64,000 nt of DNA, from assembly GCF_018860805.1 (NCBI RefSeq), contig NZ_JAHKQR010000009.1, forward strand, positions 17,740 to 81,739. The letters are read 5' to 3'. The stretch comes from Aestuariibacter sp. A3R04 (GTDB lineage Bacteria; Pseudomonadota; Gammaproteobacteria; Enterobacterales; Alteromonadaceae). Shown one piece after another: positions 19,727 through 28,301 of the stretch (within the stretch, counting starts at the first letter, position 1; each line of letters opens with the position of its first letter). The notes beneath the pieces were generated by a model, which was not told where the DNA came from, did no database searches, and saw only the letters and a list, made by a program, of their open reading frames with translations. Made by a program: the position numbers and the translations under genes.

Positions 19727-20134
19727 TCAGGCGTCTTTAACCAGTACAGAAATTTTTTCGATACCTGCAATTTTTACCTGGTTCATGACTTCAACAACAA
19801 TACCGTGTTCAGTATCCTGATCTGCCTGAATAGCTGCAGAATCCGTGTTGTTTTCAGCAAGAAACGTTTGCGCGTTGGCTACAACACGACGAATGTCAAC
19901 TTCACGGCCACCCATACTGATAATACCATTCGCATCAATGCGAATAGACAGGGATCTTGAAGGCTGATTGTTATTCGACTTGTTATCCTCCGGCCGGTTT
20001 ACGTCCAGACCTTTCTCTTTCACAAAAGAGGTTGTAACAATGAAGAAGATCAACATGATGAACACGATGTCCAACATGGGGGTCATGTCAATCTGTGCCT
20101 CGTCATCGGCACTGGTATGCTTTTTTCTTTTCAT
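19727..20134 (-). CDS. exbD: ExbD-type biopolymer transport protein
   Basis: ExbD works with ExbB to harvest proton-motive force for TonB-type energy transfer. The 135-residue product has the classic N-terminus DMTPMLDIVFIMLIFFIVTTSF, with the proton-relay Asp in the single membrane helix and a periplasmic C-terminal domain. I start at the ATG at 20134 (MKRKKHTSADDEAQIDM); the frame is open 42 codons upstream, but those residues do not look like ExbD. No exbB or tonB is adjacent, so this is an orphan copy. A weak dyad TATCA-AAAC-TGATA lies about 50 nt upstream. Confidence 0.9.
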   Translation of the reverse strand: MKRKKHTSADDEAQIDMTPMLDIVFIMLIFFIVTTSFVKEKGLDVNRPEDNKSNNNQPSRSLSIRIDANGIISMGGREVDIRRVVANAQTFLAENNTDSAAIQADQDTEHGIVVEVMNQVKIAGIEKISVLVKDA

Positions 20135-20272
20135 CTCGTAGTCTTTCTTCTCTTTAAGTTCGAGCACCCTAGTATACTGTTTGTTATCAAAACTGATAGC
20201 ATTTTGTAAGAAACAGACACCGTTATTAACACTTGTTGGTGGCTTTTTGGCCACTATCACCGGAGAGTATCG

Positions 20273-21076
20273 TTATTGCGGTGATTTTTTCGTCAGGGCA
20301 ACCCCGAGTTGGTAAAAATACAACATTAACGAATCATTAAGCTGTATACGCAAATTACCATGAGGATAAATACCAAGTCTAGCCTCTGCAGACTTTTTTG
20401 TTCCCTGAACAAGAAAGGCGTTCTTCAATGGGTTGTCCTGAATGCATGCTTCAAAAGCCCGGGCAGCCATTTCCTGAGGCGTAGCATAATAATACATTTT
20501 TAACGCGCGATCAGCTTCAATTGATCGCAAAAGGTACGTGCTGGGGTTATTTTGATCGTTCAAAAACATCAGTTTAAAACAATCGCATAGCACGTCATTC
20601 AAGGGGTGAGAGCGAATGGGGGCATTGTCTAACCACGCTTTTGAAGCAAAGGATCCCGTCGGTAGATCATCGAAAACGTAAGATGCAATGTAATGATCGA
20701 AAGCGTGAAACCACTCGTGGGCTAATGCGCCGCCGCCTGCGTTTTTAGCCAAGGCGAGTTGGCGCTTCGCACTGTTGTAATGGGCACTGGCGTGTTTCTG
20801 ACCGCCACTGCCAAATGCCAGTGAAAGGCTACCGTTTAGCGAAACAACCTGTTCGCTAACATGTAAGATCTCTGCCAGATCGTACAATGCATCGAAAAAT
20901 AGATTTGCCGCTAATTGTTGCTCTTGTGGAGTAACCCATTTTCCTACGGTAATACTCGCGAAGTTAAAGAGCTTGCGAATATCCTGAAAGCTCACGTCGG
21001 CTCCGTCGCGGTGCGATGGGCCATTGCGAAAATACTCCCGATGAAGCCTGCCAGGTTTGTTGTTATCCGAGTTCAT
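20273..21076 (-). CDS. Putative HExxH metallopeptidase-like protein
   Basis: This 267-residue cytoplasmic protein contains GGGALAHEWFHAFDHYI, an HExxH zinc-peptidase signature with a further histidine nearby. It resembles proteins annotated as CLCA_X family in Vibrio and Alteromonas, but that name rests on memory. There is no signal peptide. Other visible features are QKHASAHYNSAKRQLAL just before the motif and PQEMAARAFEACIQ after it; the latter may hold a third metal-ligand Glu. The start overlaps the end of fldB by 14 nt, so the two are co-expressed. Confidence 0.7.
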   Translation of the reverse strand: MNSDNNKPGRLHREYFRNGPSHRDGADVSFQDIRKLFNFASITVGKWVTPQEQQLAANLFFDALYDLAEILHVSEQVVSLNGSLSLAFGSGGQKHASAHYNSAKRQLALAKNAGGGALAHEWFHAFDHYIASYVFDDLPTGSFASKAWLDNAPIRSHPLNDVLCDCFKLMFLNDQNNPSTYLLRSIEADRALKMYYYATPQEMAARAFEACIQDNPLKNAFLVQGTKKSAEARLGIYPHGNLRIQLNDSLMLYFYQLGVALTKKSPQ

Positions 21077-21599
21077 CTAAGAGTTGGTGACACCAGGTTT
21101 GAATGCGATCATCGGTAAGATCGTACTGATTTTCGTCATCCAGGCTAAGCCCAACAAAATGACGTTTATCTTCCGTAAGCCCTTTGGATGCGGCAAAATC
21201 GTAGCCCTGATTAGGCCACAGCCCGATAAACTCGCAGCCGGACTCCGATAGTGCGTCGTGCAACATACCCAGCGCATCCTGAAACCAGTCTGCATAACCT
21301 AGCTGATCACCCAGTCCAAAAAGAGCGACGGTTTTATCTTTCAGGTTGAGTTGGTAAACGTCTTCCCAGCTTGATTCCCAATCTTCCTGAAGCTCGCCAA
21401 AATCCCATGTGGAAATACCAAAGACGATAATGTCGAACGCTTCGCACTGCTTCAGCGCAGTCTCTTTGATGTTGAACACACTGACAACAGGCGCTTCAAA
21501 GAGCGCATCTAGCTGAGCCTGAATTTTTTCTGCCGCCATTTCGGTGTAGCAGGTTGTAGACCCATAAAACAACCCGATAGACAGACCTGCGTCACTCAT
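21063..21599 (-). CDS. fldB: Flavodoxin FldB
   Basis: The 178-residue long-chain flavodoxin closely follows the E. coli FldB pattern: LFYGSTTCYTEMAAEKI (FMN phosphate loop), GISTWDFGELQEDWE (first flavin loop), ALFGLGDQLGYADWFQDALGMLHD (second flavin loop) and GLSLDDENQYDLTDDRI. FldB carries low-potential electrons but its specific partner is unclear. The gene overlaps the PhoD-like gene upstream by 4 nt and the HExxH gene downstream by 14 nt, which suggests one transcript. Confidence 0.93.
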   Translation of the reverse strand: MSDAGLSIGLFYGSTTCYTEMAAEKIQAQLDALFEAPVVSVFNIKETALKQCEAFDIIVFGISTWDFGELQEDWESSWEDVYQLNLKDKTVALFGLGDQLGYADWFQDALGMLHDALSESGCEFIGLWPNQGYDFAASKGLTEDKRHFVGLSLDDENQYDLTDDRIQTWCHQLLDELG

Positions 21600-23476
21600 T
21601 CATCACCTTTCTTATCTTCCTCGCGGGGAGGGAATTCTACCGTATCTCCATTCCCGCACAATGCTCTGCACGTAACAGTGGTGTCATTTTCCCTTAAAAC
21701 AAGTTGTCCAATGGCAGAACAGTTGAGCAGCGCCTTTCTGCCCCTGCCATTGGGCGGGCGTGAACGCACCGCCATATTTCGTCGTCTGGTAAAGACGTTT
21801 AGCGGCGACTTATGACCATAGAACCAGCGATTGAGGCGTTCCAGCCATTTCAGTAAGCCCGGGGGAAATGTGTTTTTAATACCGCTACAGGTAAATTGTG
21901 TGATGTGCGGGCTATTTCGCCTAAACCGCAACCGCACATCGTAAACGAATGAGTAGTGCACATCACCTGACAATATAATGAATTCAGGCGGCGTTTTGTA
22001 GTGTCTGAAAATATTCAGAATGACGTTGGCAGTGCCTTTGTGTGCCATCCAGTTTTCGGCATCAACTGTCAGTGCCTTCCCAAAGAAGGTAAATACTTTT
22101 TGAATGGCTTCTATCATTTTTACCCCGTAAATTGGCGCCGCAGACACAACAATAACGGCATGCTGGCCAATCAACGCCTGTTGAAATTCACACAGGGCTT
22201 CCCAATCCATGAGCCCGGACGGCTTGTTTAAGCTCGATTCTGAACGCCAACGACGGGTTCGCGTGTCCATGACATAAACCGGTGGGGAGGTGTTTAGGCT
22301 GTAGTGCCATTCTTCAAAATCAAACAACGTGCTGATGAAAGTGTCTTGCTCAACCAGACCTTCTGAGGTGAATACCGTGCGTGCCTGCTCTTCAATATGA
22401 ATGAATTTGTCGGGTTGATTTCCCCAGCCCTGGCAAAGCCAATAGCCAACCAGTGCGTTGCCTACCATTCGTCGGGAGAGCGGATGACCGTATACTTCCT
22501 GCTCCCATCCCCGGGTCAGATTCCAATCGTCGGTAACATCGTGATCGTCGAAAATCATGTAAACAGGGATGTGGGCTAATGCCCGTCGAATCCTGGGCAG
22601 GGTTTCGACAAACTTTTGAATGACCGTTTGTTCCCGCTCGAACTGCTGTTTGTACTCATCAGGTACTTCGTCGACAGACAACCGGATACAGCGCCACAAT
22701 GACGGCGACCATACCAATAAATACATGGCGAGTATTTCCGCCAGACTGATCAGGTGATTTTTGGCATTCACCGATGTGAAAACGGGTTTTTGCTTGGCGC
22801 CGAAAAACAGCTTTGACAATGCAGTATTAGTGGCAATACTGGGAAGGATGCGGTCGCGCTGGTAGTAGTTTAACGGGTGATCCGCTAAGGCACTGCTGTG
22901 ATCGATAATTGCCCCTTCCAAGGGTTCAGGATGAAGTTCAAGGAGACTTATGACTTTTTGAATGGCTTGAAGAGTAGGGCCTGCCACGTCGTCGCTATAA
23001 ACCTGGTCTCCGGTGAGCAGTAATATATCTGGCCGTGTCAGGCCGCCGTTTAGCTCTTCAGCTATCAGTTTGTCTACTCTGGTGAGCGCATCGGTTTCAG
23101 GGTGATGGGGTTTGCGACACGAGCCGTGGAGTACGTTGTTGAGTGTGGGTTGCCAGTAAAACGAAAAGGCGTTTTCATCGGGATAGCAAAATTCTGCTTT
23201 TTCACGGTCCCAACGGCTTTGTTGATCGGTGGCGGAAAAGGTGAGGTCATAACTGTATCGCTCACCGGCTGAGAGCCCGCTTTCTGGTGTCGCTGTAAGC
23301 AAATAGACAAAGGCCTTTTTTCCAATACAAACTGTGTGTACAGATGTTGTGATGCGCTCGCCGTTTAGGGTAAGTGACGGGGTACATGCTTCCGTGCTCA
23401 CGCACCATACGGTGAAACCGTTGTTGTCGGTATGTCGCAGCAGCGGCCCGGCTATGATCAGGGGAAGCAATGACAT
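21596..23476 (-). CDS. PhoD-like metallophosphatase
   Basis: The 626-residue protein has the PhoD/alkaline phosphatase D motifs: HGSCRKPHH, LLLTGDQVYSDD, MIFDDHDVTDDWN and ILSGDVHYSFVYD, which supply the metal ligands. It lacks an obvious signal peptide, unlike secreted Bacillus PhoD, so it may be cytoplasmic. The substrate (phosphodiester or phosphomonoester) cannot be told. The C-terminal 80 residues are basic and look poorly conserved. Its end overlaps fldB by 4 nt. Confidence 0.82.
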   Translation of the reverse strand: MSLLPLIIAGPLLRHTDNNGFTVWCVSTEACTPSLTLNGERITTSVHTVCIGKKAFVYLLTATPESGLSAGERYSYDLTFSATDQQSRWDREKAEFCYPDENAFSFYWQPTLNNVLHGSCRKPHHPETDALTRVDKLIAEELNGGLTRPDILLLTGDQVYSDDVAGPTLQAIQKVISLLELHPEPLEGAIIDHSSALADHPLNYYQRDRILPSIATNTALSKLFFGAKQKPVFTSVNAKNHLISLAEILAMYLLVWSPSLWRCIRLSVDEVPDEYKQQFEREQTVIQKFVETLPRIRRALAHIPVYMIFDDHDVTDDWNLTRGWEQEVYGHPLSRRMVGNALVGYWLCQGWGNQPDKFIHIEEQARTVFTSEGLVEQDTFISTLFDFEEWHYSLNTSPPVYVMDTRTRRWRSESSLNKPSGLMDWEALCEFQQALIGQHAVIVVSAAPIYGVKMIEAIQKVFTFFGKALTVDAENWMAHKGTANVILNIFRHYKTPPEFIILSGDVHYSFVYDVRLRFRRNSPHITQFTCSGIKNTFPPGLLKWLERLNRWFYGHKSPLNVFTRRRNMAVRSRPPNGRGRKALLNCSAIGQLVLRENDTTVTCRALCGNGDTVEFPPREEDKKGDE

Positions 23477-23599
23477 CTGTTTGTAACGCTCCTTTGCGAT
23501 AAACGTGAAACGTTTTGCACATTGGCCCCTTGCCTGGCCACTTGCAATACGCGATGATGGGAATTATTTCTGAATTCCTCAATCAGTTAAAGGAAAACA

Positions 23600-24727
23600 A
23601 TGAAACAAAATATTGTTTTAGCCATCTTTGCTTTGTGCGCATTGATCGCTTGCAGTGAAGCGCCAGAACACATTGATGTTCAGTCTATCCAATCGTCTTT
23701 AGCTGTCGAGGGAAAATGGATTAAAAATAATCAGGGTGAGATTATGGCCGATCCACAGACCTCTGGTCTGACCCTGTGGAACGGTCAGTTGGTGACGCTT
23801 TCCGATGCCAGTGCCACAGAAGATATGCAGCGCAAACTCCACTATATTGATGCAGAGCAAGCGGTATTCTCCAGCGACAGTGAAAAAATGCGCATGGCCA
23901 ATATTGTTCGTCGCAGTTGTTTTAGTGCTTATTTGGCGGATAAACCTGATTTGGAAGCGCTGGTAGCGGATCCGAATCAGCCTGGCGTGTTTTACACGGT
24001 GACAGAAGACGCTACCCGAACCGGAGCACTGTCTGTGCGCTGTCAGCAGAAGTACCAGGAGACAGGATCTACCGATTATCCCACGTTGTTGGTTCGACTG
24101 GAGAAAACTGAATTTGGCACCACTATGACAGGCGTCAGGCCCATTCAGTTTGATATGGCTATGCAAGTAGGTGATTTTCCTAACGACGGCATTGAAGGTA
24201 TGGCGATGAACGAGGAAAGAACCTTGTACCTGGGCCTTGAAAAAGATGCCAACGGGCAACCGCGTATTTTTTCTGTGCAATTGGATGACGGGTTTTGGGA
24301 CAGCACAGATTTTGTGGCCGTGAGCGAACCTGCCTTAGCTTTACCAGCTTTTAGCAGTGGTAATCATCCCATAAATGGTTTGGCTTACTACAAACATGAC
24401 GATGAAAAAGGGTATTTGTTGGCAGCGGCGCGCAACGATAACGAATTGTGGATCATTCCTGAGGACGGCTCGCCCTTCAGACGCATTCTGATGCACTTTA
24501 CGGCACCGGTGGACAGCAAAAGTTCAGCCTGTCAGTCGCCTGAAATCATGGACAATGCCTCTATCGAAGGGCTTGTCGTTGTGGATAATACGCTGTGGAT
24601 GCTGAATGACCCCTGGAAAGAAAATTATTTAAAGAATATTCGTTGTGAAGCGAACAAAGGACATTATGAAGCCATGGCGCCGTTGTTGTTTTCCACTCCC
24701 CTGCAATCGGCTTGGTTTAACGATTAA
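23600..24727 (+). CDS. Putative lipoprotein of unknown function
   Basis: The 375-residue protein starts with a lipoprotein signal (LCALIACSEAP, lipidated Cys near residue 18) and an AAAGGAAAA ribosome-binding site. The body contains GLTLWNGQLVTLSDAS, DGIEGMAMNEERTLYLGLEKD and STDFVAVSEPALALPAF, a beta-propeller-like pattern that weakly recalls the phytase-like esterase fold. I cannot assign a function. It is divergent from the PhoD-like gene. Confidence 0.75.
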   Translation: MKQNIVLAIFALCALIACSEAPEHIDVQSIQSSLAVEGKWIKNNQGEIMADPQTSGLTLWNGQLVTLSDASATEDMQRKLHYIDAEQAVFSSDSEKMRMANIVRRSCFSAYLADKPDLEALVADPNQPGVFYTVTEDATRTGALSVRCQQKYQETGSTDYPTLLVRLEKTEFGTTMTGVRPIQFDMAMQVGDFPNDGIEGMAMNEERTLYLGLEKDANGQPRIFSVQLDDGFWDSTDFVAVSEPALALPAFSSGNHPINGLAYYKHDDEKGYLLAAARNDNELWIIPEDGSPFRRILMHFTAPVDSKSSACQSPEIMDNASIEGLVVVDNTLWMLNDPWKENYLKNIRCEANKGHYEAMAPLLFSTPLQSAWFND

Positions 24728-24736
24728 TCGTACTTA

Positions 24737-24759
24737 CCGGTGTGCTCTGTGCACACCGG
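24737..24759. terminator. Hairpin between convergent genes
   Basis: A perfect 9-bp stem CCGGTGTGC/GCACACCGG with loop TCTGT lies 10 nt after the lipoprotein stop and 17 nt from the msrA stop. It has no T run, so it may be a weak or Rho-assisted terminator. Confidence 0.5.
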
Positions 24760-24775
24760 CGGGCAGGAGAAAGCA

Positions 24776-25312
24776 CTATCTCAGGCGTTCTGCAAAGGTC
24801 TTTTTAAATTTAGCCAGTTTAGGGGCCACTACCATCGCGCAGTATTGATTTTCAGGATTATTTTTGAAATAACTTTGATGGTAGTCTTCCGCCGGGAAGT
24901 AGTTATTTATTTCGGTGACTTCGGTAACGATGGGGTCTGGCCAGACTTCATCATTCGTCATTTCCTGAATGATGTTCTGTGCTTCCCGCTTTTGATCATC
25001 GTTGTGATAAAACACCGCGCTTCTATACTGAGGGCCTACATCGTTGCCCTGTCTGTTAATCTGAGTGGGATTGTGTAGCGCAAAAAAAATCTCCAAAATT
25101 TCCCGGTAGCTAATTTTGCTGCTATCAAAATCGATCCTGACAACCTCTGCGTGCCCGGTATCACCTTTGCAAACCGCTTCGTAACTGGGGTTGTCGACAT
25201 GGCCCCCAGCGTAACCGGATATAGCACTTTCCACTCCATCGACACTGTTAAACGCCGACTCTATACACCAGAAGCAACCACCGGCAAGGGTGGCAGTTTG
25301 TGTTGTTGACAT
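24776..25312 (-). CDS. msrA: Peptide-methionine (S)-S-oxide reductase
   Basis: MsrA repairs oxidised methionine (S-sulfoxide) in proteins. The catalytic motif GGCFWC is at residues 11-16 with C13 as the nucleophile. Family segments GYAGGHVDNPSYEAVCKGDTGHAEVV, PTQINRQGNDVGPQYRS and the C-terminal ENQYCAMVVAPKLAKFKK are present. It is a single-domain enzyme (178 residues) with no MsrB fusion. Confidence 0.95.
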   Translation of the reverse strand: MSTTQTATLAGGCFWCIESAFNSVDGVESAISGYAGGHVDNPSYEAVCKGDTGHAEVVRIDFDSSKISYREILEIFFALHNPTQINRQGNDVGPQYRSAVFYHNDDQKREAQNIIQEMTNDEVWPDPIVTEVTEINNYFPAEDYHQSYFKNNPENQYCAMVVAPKLAKFKKTFAERLR

Positions 25313-25469
25313 GGTTTATCCTTACAATATTCTGATGACTATAATGTGGTCATACAGACCGTGTTCTTCAAGGGAAGCTTACACATTTTTAATTATACAA
25401 TGGCACAGAAATCGTAAACTGTAAGTAGTAAGCGACAACGCAACCATCAACAAGCGCCGAGGCGATGAT

Positions 25470-25892
25470 ATGAAAATCTTTTACGACAGTACATGCCCGT
25501 TGTGCTGCGCCGAAATGCGGCATTTAAAGAATCGGGACGGCGACAATGTGATACAACTGGTGGATATAAACGGGGCTGATTTCCCGCGACAATATCCGCA
25601 ATTGGATTGGCATGCACTGAATGCCCGTATTCACGTGATGCTGGAAAACGGGCGTCTGGTGTCTGGGCTCGATGCTACTCACGCAGCTTGGAAAACGGTG
25701 GGCAGGGGGTGGTTCTATGCCCCTTTGCGCTGGCCGTTAATTCGCATTCTAGCCGACCGTGCTTATGAGCTTTTCGCCAAACACCGCTATACCATTTCGT
25801 TTTTACTTACGGGCAAACGCAGAGACTGTAGTAGCGGCCAGTGCGTCACAACAATGAAAAGTGGTGGGAAGCGCACTGATGAGCGAAGTTAA
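25470..25892 (+). CDS. DCC-family thiol-disulfide oxidoreductase-like protein (DUF393)
   Basis: The 140-residue protein begins with the DCC signature YDSTCPLCCAEM (C9xxC12) and continues with the family segments LDATHAAWKTVGRGW and PLRWPLIRILADRAYELFAKHRYTIS. These proteins are predicted thioredoxin-fold oxidoreductases with no firm function. The end overlaps the following SDR gene, so the two are co-transcribed. Confidence 0.86.
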   Translation: MKIFYDSTCPLCCAEMRHLKNRDGDNVIQLVDINGADFPRQYPQLDWHALNARIHVMLENGRLVSGLDATHAAWKTVGRGWFYAPLRWPLIRILADRAYELFAKHRYTISFLLTGKRRDCSSGQCVTTMKSGGKRTDERS

Positions 25893-26625
25893 GGCCGCAC
25901 ATTTGGTTATCGGGGCCGGCGGTGCCATTGGCAAGGCCGTAGTTGAAAAACTGTTGGAAGATACGCCGGAGACCGTTATTTATGCGGTGTCCAGAAAGCA
26001 CATAGACAGCCAGAGAGAAACTGGCGTCGTATATGTGGAACTTGATACGACGGACGAGCAGGCCGTAACCGACTGGGTCGGTGAGCGGAAAAAACAGGGA
26101 GTACTGTTTCACAAAGTCATTTGCACTATCGGTATGTTGCACGGAGACGGTGCCTGTCATTCTCTGTTTCCAGAGAAGAAAGTTGAGGATATTACCGGTC
26201 AGGGTTTACTCAATTATTTTGCTGTAAATGCCGTTCTTCCGGCTTTGTGGTTAAAAGCCTTAATAACCGCCATGGCACCGTCGCGCGGAGTGATTTGTTG
26301 TCTCAGTGCCCGTGTAGGCAGTATTAGCGACAATCAGCTGGGCGGTTGGTATGGCTATCGCGCATCGAAGGCGGCATTGAATATGCTGCTGAAAACGGCG
26401 GCTGTGGAGTACGCCCGCAGAAGTAAAAACACCGTCCTGGTGAGCTACCACCCAGGTACGGTTGAGAGTAACCTCTCAGCCCCTTTCCAAAAGAATGTTC
26501 CTGAGGGGAAATTGTTCAGTCCGGTCTATACGGCGTCACAGTTGTTGGCATTCATCAATAACGTTCACCGCTCAGAGGGCAACATCCATTTCGTTGATTG
26601 GGCCCATAATACTATTCCTTGGTAG
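25879..26625 (+). CDS. Short-chain dehydrogenase (CsgA/C-factor-like)
   Basis: The 248-residue SDR has the NAD(P) motif IGAGGAIGKAVVEKLL and the catalytic YGYRASKAALNML (YxxxK) with an upstream CCLSARVGS serine. C-terminal features (YHPGTVESNLSAPFQKNV) resemble the C-factor-like SDR group. I prefer the ATG at 25879; a GTG six codons upstream is possible. It overlaps the DUF393 gene by 14 nt. The substrate is unknown. Confidence 0.85.
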   Translation: MSEVKAAHLVIGAGGAIGKAVVEKLLEDTPETVIYAVSRKHIDSQRETGVVYVELDTTDEQAVTDWVGERKKQGVLFHKVICTIGMLHGDGACHSLFPEKKVEDITGQGLLNYFAVNAVLPALWLKALITAMAPSRGVICCLSARVGSISDNQLGGWYGYRASKAALNMLLKTAAVEYARRSKNTVLVSYHPGTVESNLSAPFQKNVPEGKLFSPVYTASQLLAFINNVHRSEGNIHFVDWAHNTIPW

Positions 26626-26818
26626 AAGCCTGTAAAATTTGCAGTGGTCAAACTTCGCGTTTCACGCGTTCAAGTTCGAGACATTCCGTGCTGACGCTGA
26701 TAATATTTGCCATTACCCGTGGTGGAAGCTGCGCGATGCGTTAGTCTGACAGGGTGTTTGGGGAAGGTGTAAAGCCGGAATAACGACATATAAAACCGGC
26801 GCATAGCAATTAATTACA

Positions 26819-26833
26819 TTGTGATTGTCACAA
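26819..26833 (+). promoter_or_regulatory. Perfect inverted repeat upstream of the NSS transporter
   Basis: TTGTGA-TTG-TCACAA lies 47 nt before the transporter start, within a 254-nt gap otherwise lacking features I recognise. It resembles a CRP half-site pair but with a 3-nt spacer instead of six, so a different regulator is more likely, if any. Confidence 0.35.
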
Positions 26834-26879
26834 CCGTCATCGCCACCCAATTATAACAATAAGTGAAGAGGAAGATGAT

Positions 26880-28301
26880 ATGAGCGGGACCAGAGAACAG
26901 TTCGGATCGCGCATAGGTTTTATTTTGGCTGCCGCTGGTTCAGCGGTGGGGATCGGCAATCTCGTAGGGTTCCCGGTGGGTGCAGCGAAAAACGGCGGCG
27001 GCGCATTCCTGCTGATGTATGCCATTTTTGTTGTTGCGATATGTTTACCCGTGATGCTCGCGGAAATGTCAGTGGGGCGCCATGCGAGAAAAGATCCCCT
27101 CGGCGCCTATCGCGAGATTAGCAATAACAACGGTGCCTGGAAGGTGGCCGGATGGCTGTCTATTATTACCCCCTTTATGATTGCCGTATTTTATTTGGTG
27201 ATTACGGTTTGGATATTCGGTTATCTGTATGAAGTGTTAACCGGTGGCCTGGATGTTTTGGCGAATCCGGAAACCTTTGACGCCTTTATAAATAGTGAAA
27301 AAATCTTTATCTATATGGCTGCGGTACTCGTTGTGGTGTACCTCATCTTGCAAGGGGGCGTAAAGGAAGGGATAGAAAAGGCTGCTAAACTGCTGATGCC
27401 TACCTTGTTTATCATGTTGTTGTTATTGGTTGGTTTTGTGCTCATGCAGGACAACGCCATGAAGGGCGTAGAGTTTTATTTGGTTCCGGATTTCAGCAAG
27501 ATCAACGCTTCCGTTATTAATGGTGCACTGTCGCAGGCATTCTTTTCTTTGTCGTTGGGCATGGGGATCATGATTACCTATGGCAGTTATATTGACAAAC
27601 GCGCCGATGTTCCAGGCTCTGCGAAATTAGTGGCCCTCACCGACACAGCCGTGGCTTTCACGGCTGGCCTGATGATTTTGCCTGCCATCTTTTCTTTTGA
27701 TCCCAACACGAATCCCGACGAACTCAGCGAGTCTTCCATTGGTATGATTTTCACCTTTTTACCGAAAATTTTCCTCGCCTTGCAAGACTCGATCGGGTAC
27801 ATAGGTGCGAGTATTGTGGCTGCCATTTTCTTCCTGCAGGTCTTTTTTGCTGCCATCACGTCATTGGTGTCGATTTTCGAAGTTCCGGTAGCGGCGTTGA
27901 TGGATGAGAAAGATATGGAGAGAAAGCCTGCACTGTTTATTCTAGGCTCCCTCATGGTTATTCTTGCGGTGTTGTGCGCCCTGTCTTTTGGCTACAATCA
28001 ATTTTTTACTGGTTTTGTCAGTTATGCCGGAGCCAGTAAGTCATTCTTCGACGTGATTTACGATGTGTTTTACGACACAATTTTACCGTTAAACGGTTTC
28101 CTGATTTGTATCTTTGTGATTTATCGCTGGAAAAAGGTAAATTTTAACAAGGCGTTAGACCAGGGGGCCGAAAGTTACAAAGGCAGCTTCTTCGAGAAAT
28201 ACGTGGATATTTCTGTGGGCACCTTTATTCCGGTAATTTTGCTGGTGGTGTTCATAAATACGGTAGCCGTGAAATACTTTGGTACCAGTTTATTCGGATA
28301 A
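26880..28301 (+). CDS. Sodium-dependent transporter, NSS/SNF family
   Basis: This is a 473-residue Na+ symporter of the neurotransmitter:sodium symporter family, which imports amino acids or related amines. The N-terminus FGSRIGFILAAAGSAVGIGNLVGFP contains the conserved Na+/substrate region of helix 1. About 11-12 hydrophobic segments follow. An AGAGGAAG ribosome-binding site precedes the ATG. The 3' end overlaps the convergent YeeZ-like gene by 12 nt. The substrate cannot be predicted from sequence. Confidence 0.92.
   Translation: MSGTREQFGSRIGFILAAAGSAVGIGNLVGFPVGAAKNGGGAFLLMYAIFVVAICLPVMLAEMSVGRHARKDPLGAYREISNNNGAWKVAGWLSIITPFMIAVFYLVITVWIFGYLYEVLTGGLDVLANPETFDAFINSEKIFIYMAAVLVVVYLILQGGVKEGIEKAAKLLMPTLFIMLLLLVGFVLMQDNAMKGVEFYLVPDFSKINASVINGALSQAFFSLSLGMGIMITYGSYIDKRADVPGSAKLVALTDTAVAFTAGLMILPAIFSFDPNTNPDELSESSIGMIFTFLPKIFLALQDSIGYIGASIVAAIFFLQVFFAAITSLVSIFEVPVAALMDEKDMERKPALFILGSLMVILAVLCALSFGYNQFFTGFVSYAGASKSFFDVIYDVFYDTILPLNGFLICIFVIYRWKKVNFNKALDQGAESYKGSFFEKYVDISVGTFIPVILLVVFINTVAVKYFGTSLFG

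Noticed and set aside
20185..20198. Fur box upstream of exbD
   Set aside because: TATCA-AAAC-TGATA is a short dyad that does not follow the Fur 6-1-6 hexamer pattern.
25861..25878. GTG start for the SDR gene
   Set aside because: The ATG six codons later gives a more typical SDR N-terminus; the GTG cannot be fully excluded.
26819..26833. CRP site before the NSS transporter
   Set aside because: The half-sites TGTGA and TCACA are separated by 3 nt instead of 6, which does not fit CRP binding.
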